A stretch of 64,000 nucleotides of DNA from Salinicoccus sp. YB14-2 (lineage in GTDB: Bacteria; Bacillota; Bacilli; Staphylococcales; Salinicoccaceae). The notes under the pieces were generated by a model, which worked only from the letters and a program-made list of their open reading frames with translations, ran no database searches and was not told the origin of the DNA. Both the position numbers and the translations under genes were made by a program. Below, one piece after another: positions 1 through 9,545 of this stretch; the first letter of the stretch is position 1, and the number at the start of each line of letters is the position of its first letter. The stretch covers positions 1,410,120-1,474,119 of the forward strand of contig NZ_LFKO01000001.1 of NCBI RefSeq assembly GCF_001265075.1, in the 5' to 3' direction.

Positions 1-759
1 AAAATCTTCAATGTTATCTTCATGATTTTTCACTTTATCAAAATATAGCTGTTGTACGTCTTGTGTCATGTTAATCTCCTCGTCATTTGATTGATCTGTG
101 TCCATTCTATCATTATTATCATCTTCAGTGTATTCATCATTTTGTATATCCAGACGTTCCTCATCTTTTTTTGAGAGTGAAACACGGCTTAATGTCTGAT
201 TGTCGTCATACGCTTTGGCTATATCCTGATTATCGACATTCGTCTCAAGAGCCGCTTCAGTTTGAGGGTCGATTTTGCTTACATCCATAATTAAATGCTC
301 ACTCACTGTCATGCCCGCCATTTTATCTTCGTTGGACATTGCCGGGTTCGACTGCATAATTTTAGGTACTTTAGGTTTATCTGACGCTTCATTTTCAAGT
401 CTTTTCGAGCGGTGCTTTTCCTTGTCCTTTTCAAATTGTTCAAGAAGTTTGTCTTCTTTTCTTATGGTGCGCTGGTAGGACTGCATATCTTTTTTGTATG
501 AGCGTGCCTGTCTTTTATCATTGATTTTACTACCGACAGTATCGACAGCTGATTTGCCTGTCTGATAGACATTGGAGCCGGTTGCTTTTACAGACTGATA
601 AGCCCCTTCACCTTTATCTTTCACGTTGTGATAAGTATTGCTTGAGAAATGTCCCAATCTTTCTATGTCGGGATGTTCTTTAATATGTTTTCTTTCAGTA
701 AATAAAGGGATCAGTATGATGGGCAGAACATTTAACAGTGTTTTAATATTTTTATTCAT
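1..759 (-). CDS. Stress-type membrane-anchored protein of unknown function (C-terminus outside window)
   Basis: An open frame of 253 codons runs from an ATG at 759 to the left edge without a stop, so the gene is truncated by the window. A Shine-Dalgarno GGAGGT lies 7 nt upstream. The first about 21 residues contain one hydrophobic stretch (roughly residues 5-20), then the protein becomes highly charged and rich in Lys, Asp, Glu, Ser and Gln with no recognisable catalytic motif; residues 45-75 have YtxH-like small-residue/charged character. It probably is a membrane-anchored, largely extended protein. A sequence matching the SigB consensus lies 37 nt upstream, so a general-stress role is inferred. 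I do not recognise the family; function unknown. Confidence 0.7.
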   Translation of the reverse strand, partial: MNKNIKTLLNVLPIILIPLFTERKHIKEHPDIERLGHFSSNTYHNVKDKGEGAYQSVKATGSNVYQTGKSAVDTVGSKINDKRQARSYKKDMQSYQRTIRKEDKLLEQFEKDKEKHRSKRLENEASDKPKVPKIMQSNPAMSNEDKMAGMTVSEHLIMDVSKIDPQTEAALETNVDNQDIAKAYDDNQTLSRVSLSKKDEERLDIQNDEYTEDDNNDRMDTDQSNDEEINMTQDVQQLYFDKVKNHEDNIEDF

Positions 760-795
760 GAATAGACCTCCATGGCATTTATTAATAATTATATA

Positions 796-821
796 ATACC
801 CTGAGTTAACTTTCATTAAAC
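796..821 (-). promoter_or_regulatory. SigB-type promoter of the truncated stress gene
   Basis: Read on the minus strand the site is GTTTAA, 14 nt, GGGTAT. This is a perfect match to the SigB consensus of Bacillus and Staphylococcus (GTTTAA-N12-15-GGGTAT). The -10 end lies 37 nt from the ATG of the gene at 1-759. Seen directly; sigma factor use is inferred. Confidence 0.75.
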
Positions 822-892
822 TGACTGCAATAGGTTTTAAAATTATAAATGTGGTAATAATACTAATAACGAAACAAGGAGGCACTTCAATT

Positions 893-1603
893 ATGAAAAC
901 TATTACATCCGATATGACATTAAAGGATATTGTAAGTGAAGCACCAGGCGCAGGTAATATCTTCAGAGAACTGAGAATAGATTTTATCCATAACGGCGAT
1001 AAGACGTTGCAGAGCATGACGGTTGAGAAAAATTTAAGTCTTGATAACCTTATTTATGAACTCAATGAGATGAATCCGGTGAACGAAGATGGTATTGATA
1101 TAAAATATATGGATGAAAAAAGCATACTCACATATATCCAAAGAAAATATCATGAGGATTTAAAAGATGAGCTGCCTGTACTTGAGAAATATTTGGAAAA
1201 TGCGGTCAAGCAAAATAAAAAACAGCAGCCGGAATTGGAGGAAGTTGAAGAATTATTTAAGAATATAAAAACGACTTTTCTTGAGCATGTGGATAATGAG
1301 GATAATACAGTGTTTGAAATGATAAGCACTTATCTTGATACACCGAATTCCCATCATTTTGAAGCCGTAAAGCCTCACATGACGAGTTTGAAATCAGAAC
1401 ATGAAAATCTTGCAATAAACTTTTATGAATTGAGGGCGCTGACAAATGACTACACTTTGGACAGCAGCGCCACAGCAGAACTGAGACTGGTTTATCACCG
1501 TCTTGAAAAGCTGGAGAAAGATGCCTTCAATCATTTTTACCTTGAAAACAATAAGTTATTTGAAGGTGTTTATGAAAAACAGAGAGCGATATCGGATTTT
1601 TAA
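893..1603 (+). CDS. scdA: RIC/ScdA-like di-iron protein (iron-sulfur cluster repair family), Cys-Cys motif lost
   Basis: This 236-residue protein has the two-part layout of ScdA/YtfE: an N-terminal ScdA_N domain (about 1-65) and a C-terminal hemerythrin-like four-helix bundle. The family repairs Fe-S clusters damaged by nitric oxide or peroxide and may donate iron. Likely di-iron ligands are visible as His in YHEDL, His and Glu in EHVDNEDNTVF, His in SEHENL, and His and Glu in NHFYLEN. The family's IDFCCGG segment reads IDFIHNG here, so both conserved cysteines are missing. ATG 893 is chosen because AAGGAGG lies 10 nt upstream; an upstream alternative start lacks a good RBS. Its location near the nitrate cluster fits a nitrosative-stress role. 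It could instead be a specialised hemerythrin-type sensor. Confidence 0.85.
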   Translation: MKTITSDMTLKDIVSEAPGAGNIFRELRIDFIHNGDKTLQSMTVEKNLSLDNLIYELNEMNPVNEDGIDIKYMDEKSILTYIQRKYHEDLKDELPVLEKYLENAVKQNKKQQPELEEVEELFKNIKTTFLEHVDNEDNTVFEMISTYLDTPNSHHFEAVKPHMTSLKSEHENLAINFYELRALTNDYTLDSSATAELRLVYHRLEKLEKDAFNHFYLENNKLFEGVYEKQRAISDF

Positions 1604-1607
1604 AAGG

Positions 1608-1652
1608 AACCCCTGGGTTATGAATGATTTCACTCATAACCCAGGGGTTTTG
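1608..1652. terminator. Bidirectional terminator between scdA-like gene and phoR
   Basis: Perfect 16-bp inverted repeat (1608-1623 and 1634-1649; arm AACCCCTGGGTTATGA) with a 10-nt loop, T-rich on the plus side and A-rich on the left side. It lies between the convergent scdA-like and phoR genes, so it can serve both. Confidence 0.9.
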
Positions 1653-3443
1653 TCATACTTGCTGAAGTGGAAAAATGACTGTGAATGTAGTCCCTTCACC
1701 TTCAATGCTGTTGACTTTAATATCACCTTGATGAGAGTCCACAAGGTGTTTGACAATCGCAAGTCCAAGTCCGGTACCGCCGGAATTTCTGGAACGTGCT
1801 TTATCCACCCTGTAAAAGCGTTCAAAAACCCGCGGCACACTTTCCTGTGGAATGCCGATGCCGGTATCGCTGATTGAAATATACACATTGTACTCGGTCA
1901 ATTCTATAGATATATCTATTTTTCCGCCTACTCCTGTATAGTTTATCGAATTGGCAATCAGGTTTAACAAAATCTGGTTAATCCTGTCGCTGTCCCCTTC
2001 GATAAAGATTTCTTCCGTTGATAATGGCGGTGTCACTTCCAATGATTTTTCCGAAATGGTTTTGGACAGTGTTTTTATAATGCTTTGAATGAGAGACACC
2101 AGTTCCACTTTGCTTAAATTCAGAGGCGTCACTTTATTTTCAATTCTTGAAAGGTGCAGCAGCTCGCGTATCAGACGGTCAAGCCGTTCACTTTCATTGT
2201 ATATGATTTCAAGGAAAGACTTTGCAGTTGCTTCATCATTGACTTCGCCACCGAGCAGTGTCTCTGCAAAACCTTTGACGGATGTGACCGGTGTCTTTAA
2301 TTCATGGGAGACGTTGGCGACAAAATCACTTCGCATTTTCTCCAGCCTCTTGATGTTCGTTATATCATGTAAAACAATGATTACACCGCGCTGCTTCCAG
2401 CCGTTCCCGTAAAATGGGCCGAGATGGGCGTCGAAAACATTTGTGGAAAGGTCTTCGGATGATATTTCTGTATGTATCTTTTCATTATCATCAAAGACGG
2501 CTTCGATGTATTTACTTAGATCAAGGTTATCCTCAAATGCTTTGTAATGCTTACCGACGATGTGCTGGTTGTGCTGCGCCAAGAAGCGTTCCATCGCCGA
2601 GTTGATCATCAATATTTCACCCTCCTGATTAACAAGCATCACACCGCTCACCATATTCGAAAGTATCGTGGACAATTGCTGTTCGTTTTCATGAAGTGCG
2701 CGCATCTGATTTTGCAGGTTCATCGCGAGTTCGTTCACCGATTCGGAAAGATCTCTGATTTCTCCCGAGACTTCCGTATGTACTCTGCTGCTGTAATCCT
2801 TTTCACCGAGGCGTTTGGTCACTTTGATGATATCAGTGACCGGCCGTGTAATACTGCGGGATAGAATACTTGCAGTAATTGCTGTAATGACAAGGATGAT
2901 GCCGAGAAAGACGGCCAGGGTGCGCCAGAACACAATCATAGTATCGTTGATGCTGTTCAGCGGAAGGGAAGTTCTTATCACGCCGTGGAGTGACCCGTTG
3001 TCATCATAGATCGGGTTTGCAACGTACATCATATCGATATCTTCGGTCACACTGTATCTGACTGATTCACCGGTGTCTTTGTCACCGGTGATAATATCCT
3101 GAACTTCAGGCCGGTCAAGATGATTATCCATCGTGGACGGATCAGACTCTGAATCGGCCAGTACAACACCTTCGGTATTTATTACAGTGAACCGCATATT
3201 AATAGGCTCCTGAAAAAGTTCAATCCTCGTCTGCAGTGCTTCCGTCTCATGTTCCAGATTATTGACTTCGATTAACTGTGCAACCAGTTCGGCATTTTCG
3301 TATAGATGATCGCTCGTCATCTCTTCAAACGCATTTTCACTGACATTTGCTACAAAGAACCATAGGAAAACGAGTAAAGTTAAAGTTAATAAAGAGAAAG
3401 CCAATGTGATTTTGAACCACAATCGATCGAATAGACGGGTCAT
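1653..3443 (-). CDS. phoR: PhoR-type sensor histidine kinase
   Basis: A 596-residue membrane histidine kinase of the PhoR (PnpS) type, which senses phosphate limitation through the PstSCAB-PhoU system and phosphorylates PhoP. Domains in order: TM1 (about 11-33), an extracytoplasmic sensor domain (about 35-165), TM2 (about 170-193), HAMP (about 195-245), PAS (about 255-360), HisKA with the phospho-acceptor His380 in SHELKTP, and a C-terminal HATPase_c domain with NLIANSINYT (N box), DTGIGIP (G1) and GGTGLGLAI (G2). Its start overlaps the phoP stop by 4 nt (ATGA), so the two genes form one transcription unit. No pst genes are in the window, so the phosphate ligand is assigned by family resemblance; a WalK- or SrrB-like role is less likely. 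Confidence 0.85.
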   Translation of the reverse strand: MTRLFDRLWFKITLAFSLLTLTLLVFLWFFVANVSENAFEEMTSDHLYENAELVAQLIEVNNLEHETEALQTRIELFQEPINMRFTVINTEGVVLADSESDPSTMDNHLDRPEVQDIITGDKDTGESVRYSVTEDIDMMYVANPIYDDNGSLHGVIRTSLPLNSINDTMIVFWRTLAVFLGIILVITAITASILSRSITRPVTDIIKVTKRLGEKDYSSRVHTEVSGEIRDLSESVNELAMNLQNQMRALHENEQQLSTILSNMVSGVMLVNQEGEILMINSAMERFLAQHNQHIVGKHYKAFEDNLDLSKYIEAVFDDNEKIHTEISSEDLSTNVFDAHLGPFYGNGWKQRGVIIVLHDITNIKRLEKMRSDFVANVSHELKTPVTSVKGFAETLLGGEVNDEATAKSFLEIIYNESERLDRLIRELLHLSRIENKVTPLNLSKVELVSLIQSIIKTLSKTISEKSLEVTPPLSTEEIFIEGDSDRINQILLNLIANSINYTGVGGKIDISIELTEYNVYISISDTGIGIPQESVPRVFERFYRVDKARSRNSGGTGLGLAIVKHLVDSHQGDIKVNSIEGEGTTFTVIFPLQQV

Positions 3444-4135
3444 TCAGCCGGTCCTTCCAATTTATATCCGAATCCACGTATCGTCCGAATATATACCGGC
3501 TTCTTCGTATCCGGCTCAATTTTTTCACGTAAATGGCTGATATGGACGTCCACGATTCTTGTATCGCCGTCATACTGGAAATCCCACACACCATTTAATA
3601 ATTGATCCCTGCTTAACACTTTACCTCTATGGTTGGCCAAATATAAAAGTAATTCGAATTCTTTCGGAGTGAGAATGAGCTGTTCCCCTTTAAAGTAGAC
3701 ATCGTAACGTTCAAGCTGAATTTCCAAATCTCCGATTTTAATGACCTGCTCGGATTGTTCGACATCTTCAAACTGGGAACGCCTTAAAATTGCTTTTACA
3801 CGGGCGACAACTTCACGCGGGCTGAAAGGCTTGGTCAAATAATCATCTGCCCCAAGTTCCAGACCTAAAATTTTATCAAATTCATCATCCTTGGCTGTCA
3901 GCATCAGGATGGGGGTGTTCACTTTCTCCTGTCGTAACGATTTGCATACATCCATGCCGTCCATGCCGGGCAGCATTAAATCCAGTACTATCAGATCAGG
4001 TTTTTCTTTAAGAGCGGTATCAAGCCCTTTACGGCCGTCTTCTGCTGTTAAAACATTATAACCTGCTTGCTCTAAATTGAATTTAAGTAAAGTTACAATG
4101 GATGGTTCGTCGTCGACTACAAGAACTGTGCGCAT
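3440..4135 (-). CDS. phoP: PhoP-type response regulator (OmpR family)
   Basis: A 231-residue response regulator with an N-terminal receiver domain (1-120) and a C-terminal OmpR/PhoB winged-helix DNA-binding domain (about 135-230). The acidic pocket Asp8-Asp9, phospho-acceptor Asp52 (IVLDLMLP), and the conserved Thr and Lys (TAKDDE, TKPFSP) are present; the recognition region ends RTIRGFGYKLE. ATG 4135 is preceded by AAAGGAGG at 8 nt; an upstream in-frame ATG (4153) overlaps that RBS and is rejected. It is transcribed with phoR and is divergent from narG across about 195 bp. Pho regulon control is inferred by homology. Confidence 0.88.
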   Translation of the reverse strand: MRTVLVVDDEPSIVTLLKFNLEQAGYNVLTAEDGRKGLDTALKEKPDLIVLDLMLPGMDGMDVCKSLRQEKVNTPILMLTAKDDEFDKILGLELGADDYLTKPFSPREVVARVKAILRRSQFEDVEQSEQVIKIGDLEIQLERYDVYFKGEQLILTPKEFELLLYLANHRGKVLSRDQLLNGVWDFQYDGDTRIVDVHISHLREKIEPDTKKPVYIRTIRGFGYKLEGPAE

Positions 4136-4246
4136 TAGAGCGCCTCCTTTCAATTTTGAACAGCTTATATCGATTATATTTTATCACATTGTAATGACTT
4201 AATTGACTTTCTTTACATACCCTTAACAATCTAATCGCTGAAGGAT

Positions 4247-4260
4247 TAGGACTTTCCCTA
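4247..4260 (+). promoter_or_regulatory. NreC-like operator upstream of narG
   Basis: The sequence TAGGACTTTCCCTA matches the staphylococcal NreC-associated motif TAGGG-N4-CCCTA with one mismatch. Its centre is 31.5 bp upstream of the first base of a -10-like GATAAT at 4285-4290, placing it near -42, a class II activator position. A similar site precedes narT at nearly the same spacing. Confidence 0.65.
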
Positions 4261-4330
4261 ATATTATTCTGGCAAATAAAAACAGATAATAAGAGTATCT
4301 TGAAAGAAATGTATTTGGAGGAGAACGCTA

Positions 4331-7300
4331 ATGGACAAACTCTTTGGTCTTCATTTCTTTAAACCGACAGAGAAGTTTAACGGAAATTGGTCAATATTAG
4401 AAGAAAAAAGTCGCGAGTGGGAAAAAATGTATCGACAGAGATGGAGTCATGACAAAGTTGTCAGAACGACTCATGGTGTTAACTGTACCGGTTCATGTTC
4501 ATGGAAAGTGTTCGTCAAGAACGGCATCATTACATGGGAAAATCAGCAGACGGATTATCCTTCATGCGGGCCCGATATGCCTGAATACGAACCCAGGGGG
4601 TGTCCTCGCGGAGCATCATTCTCATGGTATGAGTACAGTCCGATGCGGATTAAATTCCCGTACATGCGCGGGAAATTATGGCGTCTGTGGCAAAATGCAC
4701 TTGAGGAACACGAAGATCCGATCAAAGCATGGGGAAGCATCGTAGAAGACCCTGAAAAAGCAAAATCATACAAACAGGCCCGCGGTATGGGCGGCCACGT
4801 ACGAGTGACATGGAAAGATGTTACCAAGCTTATCGCGGCACAACTGATTTACACAATTAAAACACACGGTCCGGACAGAATCGCCGGTTTTACGCCAATT
4901 CCGGCAATGAGTATGCTCAGTTACGCAGCAGGATCCAGATTTATCAGCCTGCTCGGCGGTGAGATGTTAAGTTTCTACGACTGGTATGCCGATCTGCCGA
5001 ATGCCTCGCCTCAAATATGGGGAGATCAGACGGACGTACCTGAATCTGCAGACTGGTATAACTCGAATTACTTAATGATGTGGGGGTCAAACGTACCACT
5101 CACAAGAACTCCGGATGCTCACTTTATGACTGAAGTACGTTATAAGGGGACGAAGATAGTATCCGTTGCGCCTGACTATGCAGAAAACGTAAAGTTTGCG
5201 GATAACTGGCTGGCACCGAACCCGGGTACGGATGCGGCACTTGCACAAGCGATGACACATGTGATACTTGATGAATTTTATTATCAGCGTGAAGAGCCGA
5301 TGTTCATCGATTATGCCAAGAAATTTACAGATTTGCCTTTCATGATCATTTTGGATGATTTTAAAAAATCATTGAAAGCCGGACGGTTCCTGAGGGAAAG
5401 CGACTTAGGAATCGACAGTGAAAATGCAGATTGGAAACCGGTCATTCTCGATGAAAACACCGGTGAGATGATTGCTCCAAATGGCACGATGGGACAGAGA
5501 TGGGAAGAAGGCAAGAAATGGAATCTGAATTTGAAGCGCGATGACGGTTCAGATATAGACCCGGCAATGTCCGTTGAAAAATTCGAGGGTGAGCAGGTCA
5601 ATATCGAATTCCCTTACTTTGATAACAGCGGTAACGGTACATTCACACGTCCAATCATGGCCAAAAAAGTGACTTTGGCTGATGGTACGACGAAATATGC
5701 GGCAACGATTTACGATTTGATGCTCTCACAGTATGGTGTGAGCCGTTTCGGCTCTGAATTCGAAGCCAAAGGTTATGACGATGAAGAGTCAGTCTACTCA
5801 CCAGCATGGCAGGAGAAGATTACTACAGTCAAGCAGTCGGTAGTAGTACAGATTGCAAGAGAATTTGCACAGAACGCAGTCGACACTGACGGCCGCTCGA
5901 TGATCATCATGGGTGCAGGGATTAACCACTGGTTCAATTCAGATACCATTTACAGAGCGATTCTGAACCTCGTCATGCTGTGTGGCTGTGTCGGTAAAAA
6001 CGGCGGCGGCTGGGCGCACTACGTCGGTCAGGAAAAAGTTCGTCCGTATGAAGGATGGGGCCATGTAGCATTCGCCAAAGACTGGCAGGGGCCGCCCCGC
6101 CAGCAAAATGCCACCAGCTGGTTTTACTTTGCAACAGAGCAGTGGAAATATGAAGAATCCGGAGCGGACACATTGCAATCACCAACTTCAGAAGACATAG
6201 AGTATCAGCACCCGGCAGACTATAACGTGCTGGCGGCAAGGCTCGGATGGCTGCCTTCATATCCTCAGTTCAATAAGAGCAGTCTTGATTTCTATGAGGA
6301 AGCGAAAGCAAAAGGTGATGATTCGGATGAAGCGGTCATCGACCTTGCAGTCGAACAGCTGAAAAATAAAGAAACCAAGTTTGCAATTGAAGACCCGACA
6401 GCACCGGAAAACCATCCGAAAACATTATTTGTATGGCGTTCGAACTTAATATCTTCTTCAGCAAAGGGCCAGGAATATTTCATGAAACATTTACTCGGCA
6501 CGAAAAGCGGCCTGCTTGCATCTGCGAACGAAGATTTCAAACCGGATGAGGTCGAGTGGGGAGAAGATGTTGAAGGTAAATTGGACTTATTAATTTCAAT
6601 AGACTTCAGAATGACAGCAACACCGATTTACTCGGACATAGTATTACCTGCTGCTACATGGTATGAGAAGCATGATATTTCAAGTACGGATATGCACCCG
6701 TTCATTCACCCTTTCAACCCGGCAGTCGATTCATTATGGGAATCCAAGTCCGATTGGAATATATTCCGTGACCTGGCCAAAGGATTTTCAAATTTGGCAA
6801 AAGAGCACTTAACGGGCAAATATAAAGATTTAGTCACATCACCTTTGGCACACGATACAGCGCAGGAAATTTCACAGCCTTTAGGTTTGGTGAAAGACTG
6901 GTCGAAAGGTGAAGTTGAAGCAATTCCCGGCAAGACGATGCCGGCATTCAAAGTCGTCGAAAGAGATTTCACGCAGGTTTACGATAAGTTTATTACCGCA
7001 GGACCTGGATTCAGAGGCAAAATCGGCGCACACGGTGTTTCCTTTGATGTCACAGAACAGCATGAAGAACTCAAATCCATGAATGGTGTCTACACGGATG
7101 AATCAATCAAAGACGGACTGCCAAAAATGGATACAGCAAGAAGAGCGGCTGATGTCGTCTTACATGTTTCGTCGTGTGCGAACGGTACAGTGTCACAGAA
7201 ATCATATGCAGATCTTGAAGAACAGACCGGACAGGAATTAAGAGATATTTCAAGCGCAAGGGAAAATGAAAAAATCACTTTCAACAATATTACTGCACAG

Positions 7301-8002
7301 CCGAGAGAAGTGATTCCGACAGCAGTATTCCCAGGCTCCAACAAGCAGGGCAGACGCTACAACCCATTTACCACAAACGTTGAACGGAATGTACCGTTCA
7401 GAACTTTGACCGGCAGACAGTCATTTTATATCGACCACAATATGTTCATGCAGTTCGGAGAAGCGTTGCCGGTGTATAAACCGACATTACCGCCGATGGT
7501 CTTCGGTTCTAAAGACAAGAAAATCAAAGGTGGAGTGGACTCATTGGTCCTAAGATATTTAACACCGCACGGTAAGTGGAACATTCATTCAACTTATCAG
7601 GACAACTTACACATGCTGACACTGTTCAGAGGCGGTCCGACAGTCTGGATTTCCAATGTGGATGCAGAAAGGCACGACATTGATGACAACGAATGGCTGG
7701 AAGTCTACAACAGAAACGGTGTTGTCGCAGCAAGAGCAGTAGTATCTCACAGAATGCCGGAAGGTACGATGTTCATGTATCACGCTCAGGATAAGCACAT
7801 TGAAGTGCCCGGTTCGGAAATTACAGATACACGCGGCGGAAGCCACAACGCACCGACGAGAATTCATATGAAGCCTACTCAGATGGTGGGCGGTTATGCA
7901 CAGATAAGTTACGGGTTCAACTACTACGGCCCGATTGGTAACCAGCGAGATGTATACGTAGCTGTAAGAAAAATGAAGGAGGTCAATTGGCTTGAAGATT
8001 AA
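4331..8002 (+). CDS. narG: Respiratory nitrate reductase alpha subunit NarG
   Basis: This 1223-residue molybdoenzyme subunit reduces nitrate to nitrite at a bis-MGD molybdenum centre on the cytoplasmic side of the membrane. The FS0 [4Fe-4S] motif is visible as His48, Cys52, Cys56 and Cys91. The likely molybdenum ligand is Asp221 in YADLPNASPQIWGDQTD, as in E. coli NarG. Length is normal for the family. The ATG is preceded by GGAGGAG at a good distance. It is the first gene of narGHJI and its last codons overlap narH by 11 bp. A NreC-like operator upstream and nreABC downstream indicate induction by nitrate under low oxygen. The whole cofactor pathway is encoded a few kilobases downstream. Confidence 0.98.
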   Translation: MDKLFGLHFFKPTEKFNGNWSILEEKSREWEKMYRQRWSHDKVVRTTHGVNCTGSCSWKVFVKNGIITWENQQTDYPSCGPDMPEYEPRGCPRGASFSWYEYSPMRIKFPYMRGKLWRLWQNALEEHEDPIKAWGSIVEDPEKAKSYKQARGMGGHVRVTWKDVTKLIAAQLIYTIKTHGPDRIAGFTPIPAMSMLSYAAGSRFISLLGGEMLSFYDWYADLPNASPQIWGDQTDVPESADWYNSNYLMMWGSNVPLTRTPDAHFMTEVRYKGTKIVSVAPDYAENVKFADNWLAPNPGTDAALAQAMTHVILDEFYYQREEPMFIDYAKKFTDLPFMIILDDFKKSLKAGRFLRESDLGIDSENADWKPVILDENTGEMIAPNGTMGQRWEEGKKWNLNLKRDDGSDIDPAMSVEKFEGEQVNIEFPYFDNSGNGTFTRPIMAKKVTLADGTTKYAATIYDLMLSQYGVSRFGSEFEAKGYDDEESVYSPAWQEKITTVKQSVVVQIAREFAQNAVDTDGRSMIIMGAGINHWFNSDTIYRAILNLVMLCGCVGKNGGGWAHYVGQEKVRPYEGWGHVAFAKDWQGPPRQQNATSWFYFATEQWKYEESGADTLQSPTSEDIEYQHPADYNVLAARLGWLPSYPQFNKSSLDFYEEAKAKGDDSDEAVIDLAVEQLKNKETKFAIEDPTAPENHPKTLFVWRSNLISSSAKGQEYFMKHLLGTKSGLLASANEDFKPDEVEWGEDVEGKLDLLISIDFRMTATPIYSDIVLPAATWYEKHDISSTDMHPFIHPFNPAVDSLWESKSDWNIFRDLAKGFSNLAKEHLTGKYKDLVTSPLAHDTAQEISQPLGLVKDWSKGEVEAIPGKTMPAFKVVERDFTQVYDKFITAGPGFRGKIGAHGVSFDVTEQHEELKSMNGVYTDESIKDGLPKMDTARRAADVVLHVSSCANGTVSQKSYADLEEQTGQELRDISSARENEKITFNNITAQPREVIPTAVFPGSNKQGRRYNPFTTNVERNVPFRTLTGRQSFYIDHNMFMQFGEALPVYKPTLPPMVFGSKDKKIKGGVDSLVLRYLTPHGKWNIHSTYQDNLHMLTLFRGGPTVWISNVDAERHDIDDNEWLEVYNRNGVVAARAVVSHRMPEGTMFMYHAQDKHIEVPGSEITDTRGGSHNAPTRIHMKPTQMVGGYAQISYGFNYYGPIGNQRDVYVAVRKMKEVNWLED

Positions 8003-9545
8003 AGCGCAAATTGCAATGGTGATGAACTTGGACAAATGTATTGGATGTCATACGTGCAGTGTCACTTGTAAGAGCACTTGGACGAACAGACCGGGTGCAG
8101 AATATATGTGGTTCAACAACGTTGAGACGAAACCGGGAATCGGTTATCCGAAACGTTGGGAAGACCAGGAACACTATAAGGGCGGCTGGAAACTTAAAAA
8201 TGGCCGTCTGGAACTGAAAAGCGGTACGAAGTTATCCAAAATCGCTTTAGGTAAAATTTTCTACAACCCTGATATGCCTGAAATGAAAGAGTACTACGAA
8301 CCATGGACTTACAACTATCAGGATCTTATCACTAAAGAAGAGAGTGAACACAGTCCTGTTGCTACAGCGCGTTCAGTAGTATCAGGAGAAAAAATGGACT
8401 TGGAGTGGGGGCCGAACTGGGAGGACGATCTTGCAGGCGGACACATCACTGGTCCACAGGATCCTAACATCCAGAAAATTGAAGAAGAAATCAAATTCAA
8501 CTTTGAAAAGACGTTCATGATGTATCTGCCAAGACTGTGTGAACACTGTCTGAACCCAAGCTGTGTGGCAAGCTGTCCTTCAGGTGCTATGTACAAACGT
8601 GACGAAGACGGAATCGTCCTCGTTGACCAGGAAGCATGCCGCGGCTGGAGATACTGTATGACCGGCTGCCCTTACAAGAAAGTATACTTCAACTGGAAAA
8701 CGAACAAAGCTGAAAAATGTACATTCTGTTTCCCTCGTGTGGAAGCCGGACTGCCGACAGTATGTTCTGAAACATGTACAGGCAGAATGCGTTACCTGGG
8801 TGTTCTTCTGTATGATGCTGACCGTGTACTTGAAGCAGCTTCTGTAGAAGATGAAAAGGACCTTTATGAAGCTCAGCTTGATCTGTTTCTTGACCCTAAT
8901 GACCCTGAAGTTATTGCACAGGCAGAAAAAGACGGCATTTCCGATGACTGGATTGAAGCGGCACAAAATTCACCGGTGTATAAACTGGCGGTGGAATATA
9001 AGCTTGCATTCCCGCTTCACCCTGAATACCGCACAATGCCGATGGTATGGTACTGCCCGCCGCTCAGCCCGATCATGAACTATTTTGAAGGTAAAGACTC
9101 AATTAAAAATCCAGATGCTATTTTCCCTGCGATTGATGAAATGAGAATTCCGGTTCAGTACCTTGCGAACATGCTGACAGCCGGTGACACGGAAGCGATA
9201 AAAGGTGCGCTTCAAAAAATGGCGATGATGCGTCAATACATGAGAGCAATCTCAAGCGGCAAAGATTTCGATGAAAGCAGATTGGATCGCGTCGGCATGA
9301 CAGCAAACGAGACTAAGATGATGTATCGTCTGCTTGCAATCGCAAAATATGAAGACCGTTTTGTAATACCGACTTCCCACCGCGAACAATATACAGACCC
9401 ATACCGTGCCCAAGGTTCAACCGGCTACGGCTTTGGCGGCGATGATTGTGACGGCTGTGGTCCGGTAATGGCTGCGACTACTAACAACAAGACCGGCAAA
9501 GAAATTTATGAAGAGAATTTCTATGGGGGAATTTGGCGTGATTAA
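7992..9545 (+). CDS. narH: Respiratory nitrate reductase beta subunit NarH
   Basis: This 517-residue iron-sulfur subunit passes electrons from NarI haem to NarG. Four cysteine groups are visible: CIGCHTCSVTC near residues 16-26, CEHCLNPSCVASCP, CRGWRYCMTGCP and CTFCFPRVEAGLPTVCSETC; the Trp within CRGWRYC is the feature that gives the [3Fe-4S] centre in this family. The start is a TTG at 7992, chosen because AAGGAGG sits about 9 nt upstream and because the conserved N-terminus begins there. The gene overlaps the end of narG by 11 bp, which suggests translational coupling. Cytoplasmic, membrane-associated through NarI. Confidence 0.97.
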   Translation: MKIKAQIAMVMNLDKCIGCHTCSVTCKSTWTNRPGAEYMWFNNVETKPGIGYPKRWEDQEHYKGGWKLKNGRLELKSGTKLSKIALGKIFYNPDMPEMKEYYEPWTYNYQDLITKEESEHSPVATARSVVSGEKMDLEWGPNWEDDLAGGHITGPQDPNIQKIEEEIKFNFEKTFMMYLPRLCEHCLNPSCVASCPSGAMYKRDEDGIVLVDQEACRGWRYCMTGCPYKKVYFNWKTNKAEKCTFCFPRVEAGLPTVCSETCTGRMRYLGVLLYDADRVLEAASVEDEKDLYEAQLDLFLDPNDPEVIAQAEKDGISDDWIEAAQNSPVYKLAVEYKLAFPLHPEYRTMPMVWYCPPLSPIMNYFEGKDSIKNPDAIFPAIDEMRIPVQYLANMLTAGDTEAIKGALQKMAMMRQYMRAISSGKDFDESRLDRVGMTANETKMMYRLLAIAKYEDRFVIPTSHREQYTDPYRAQGSTGYGFGGDDCDGCGPVMAATTNNKTGKEIYEENFYGGIWRD

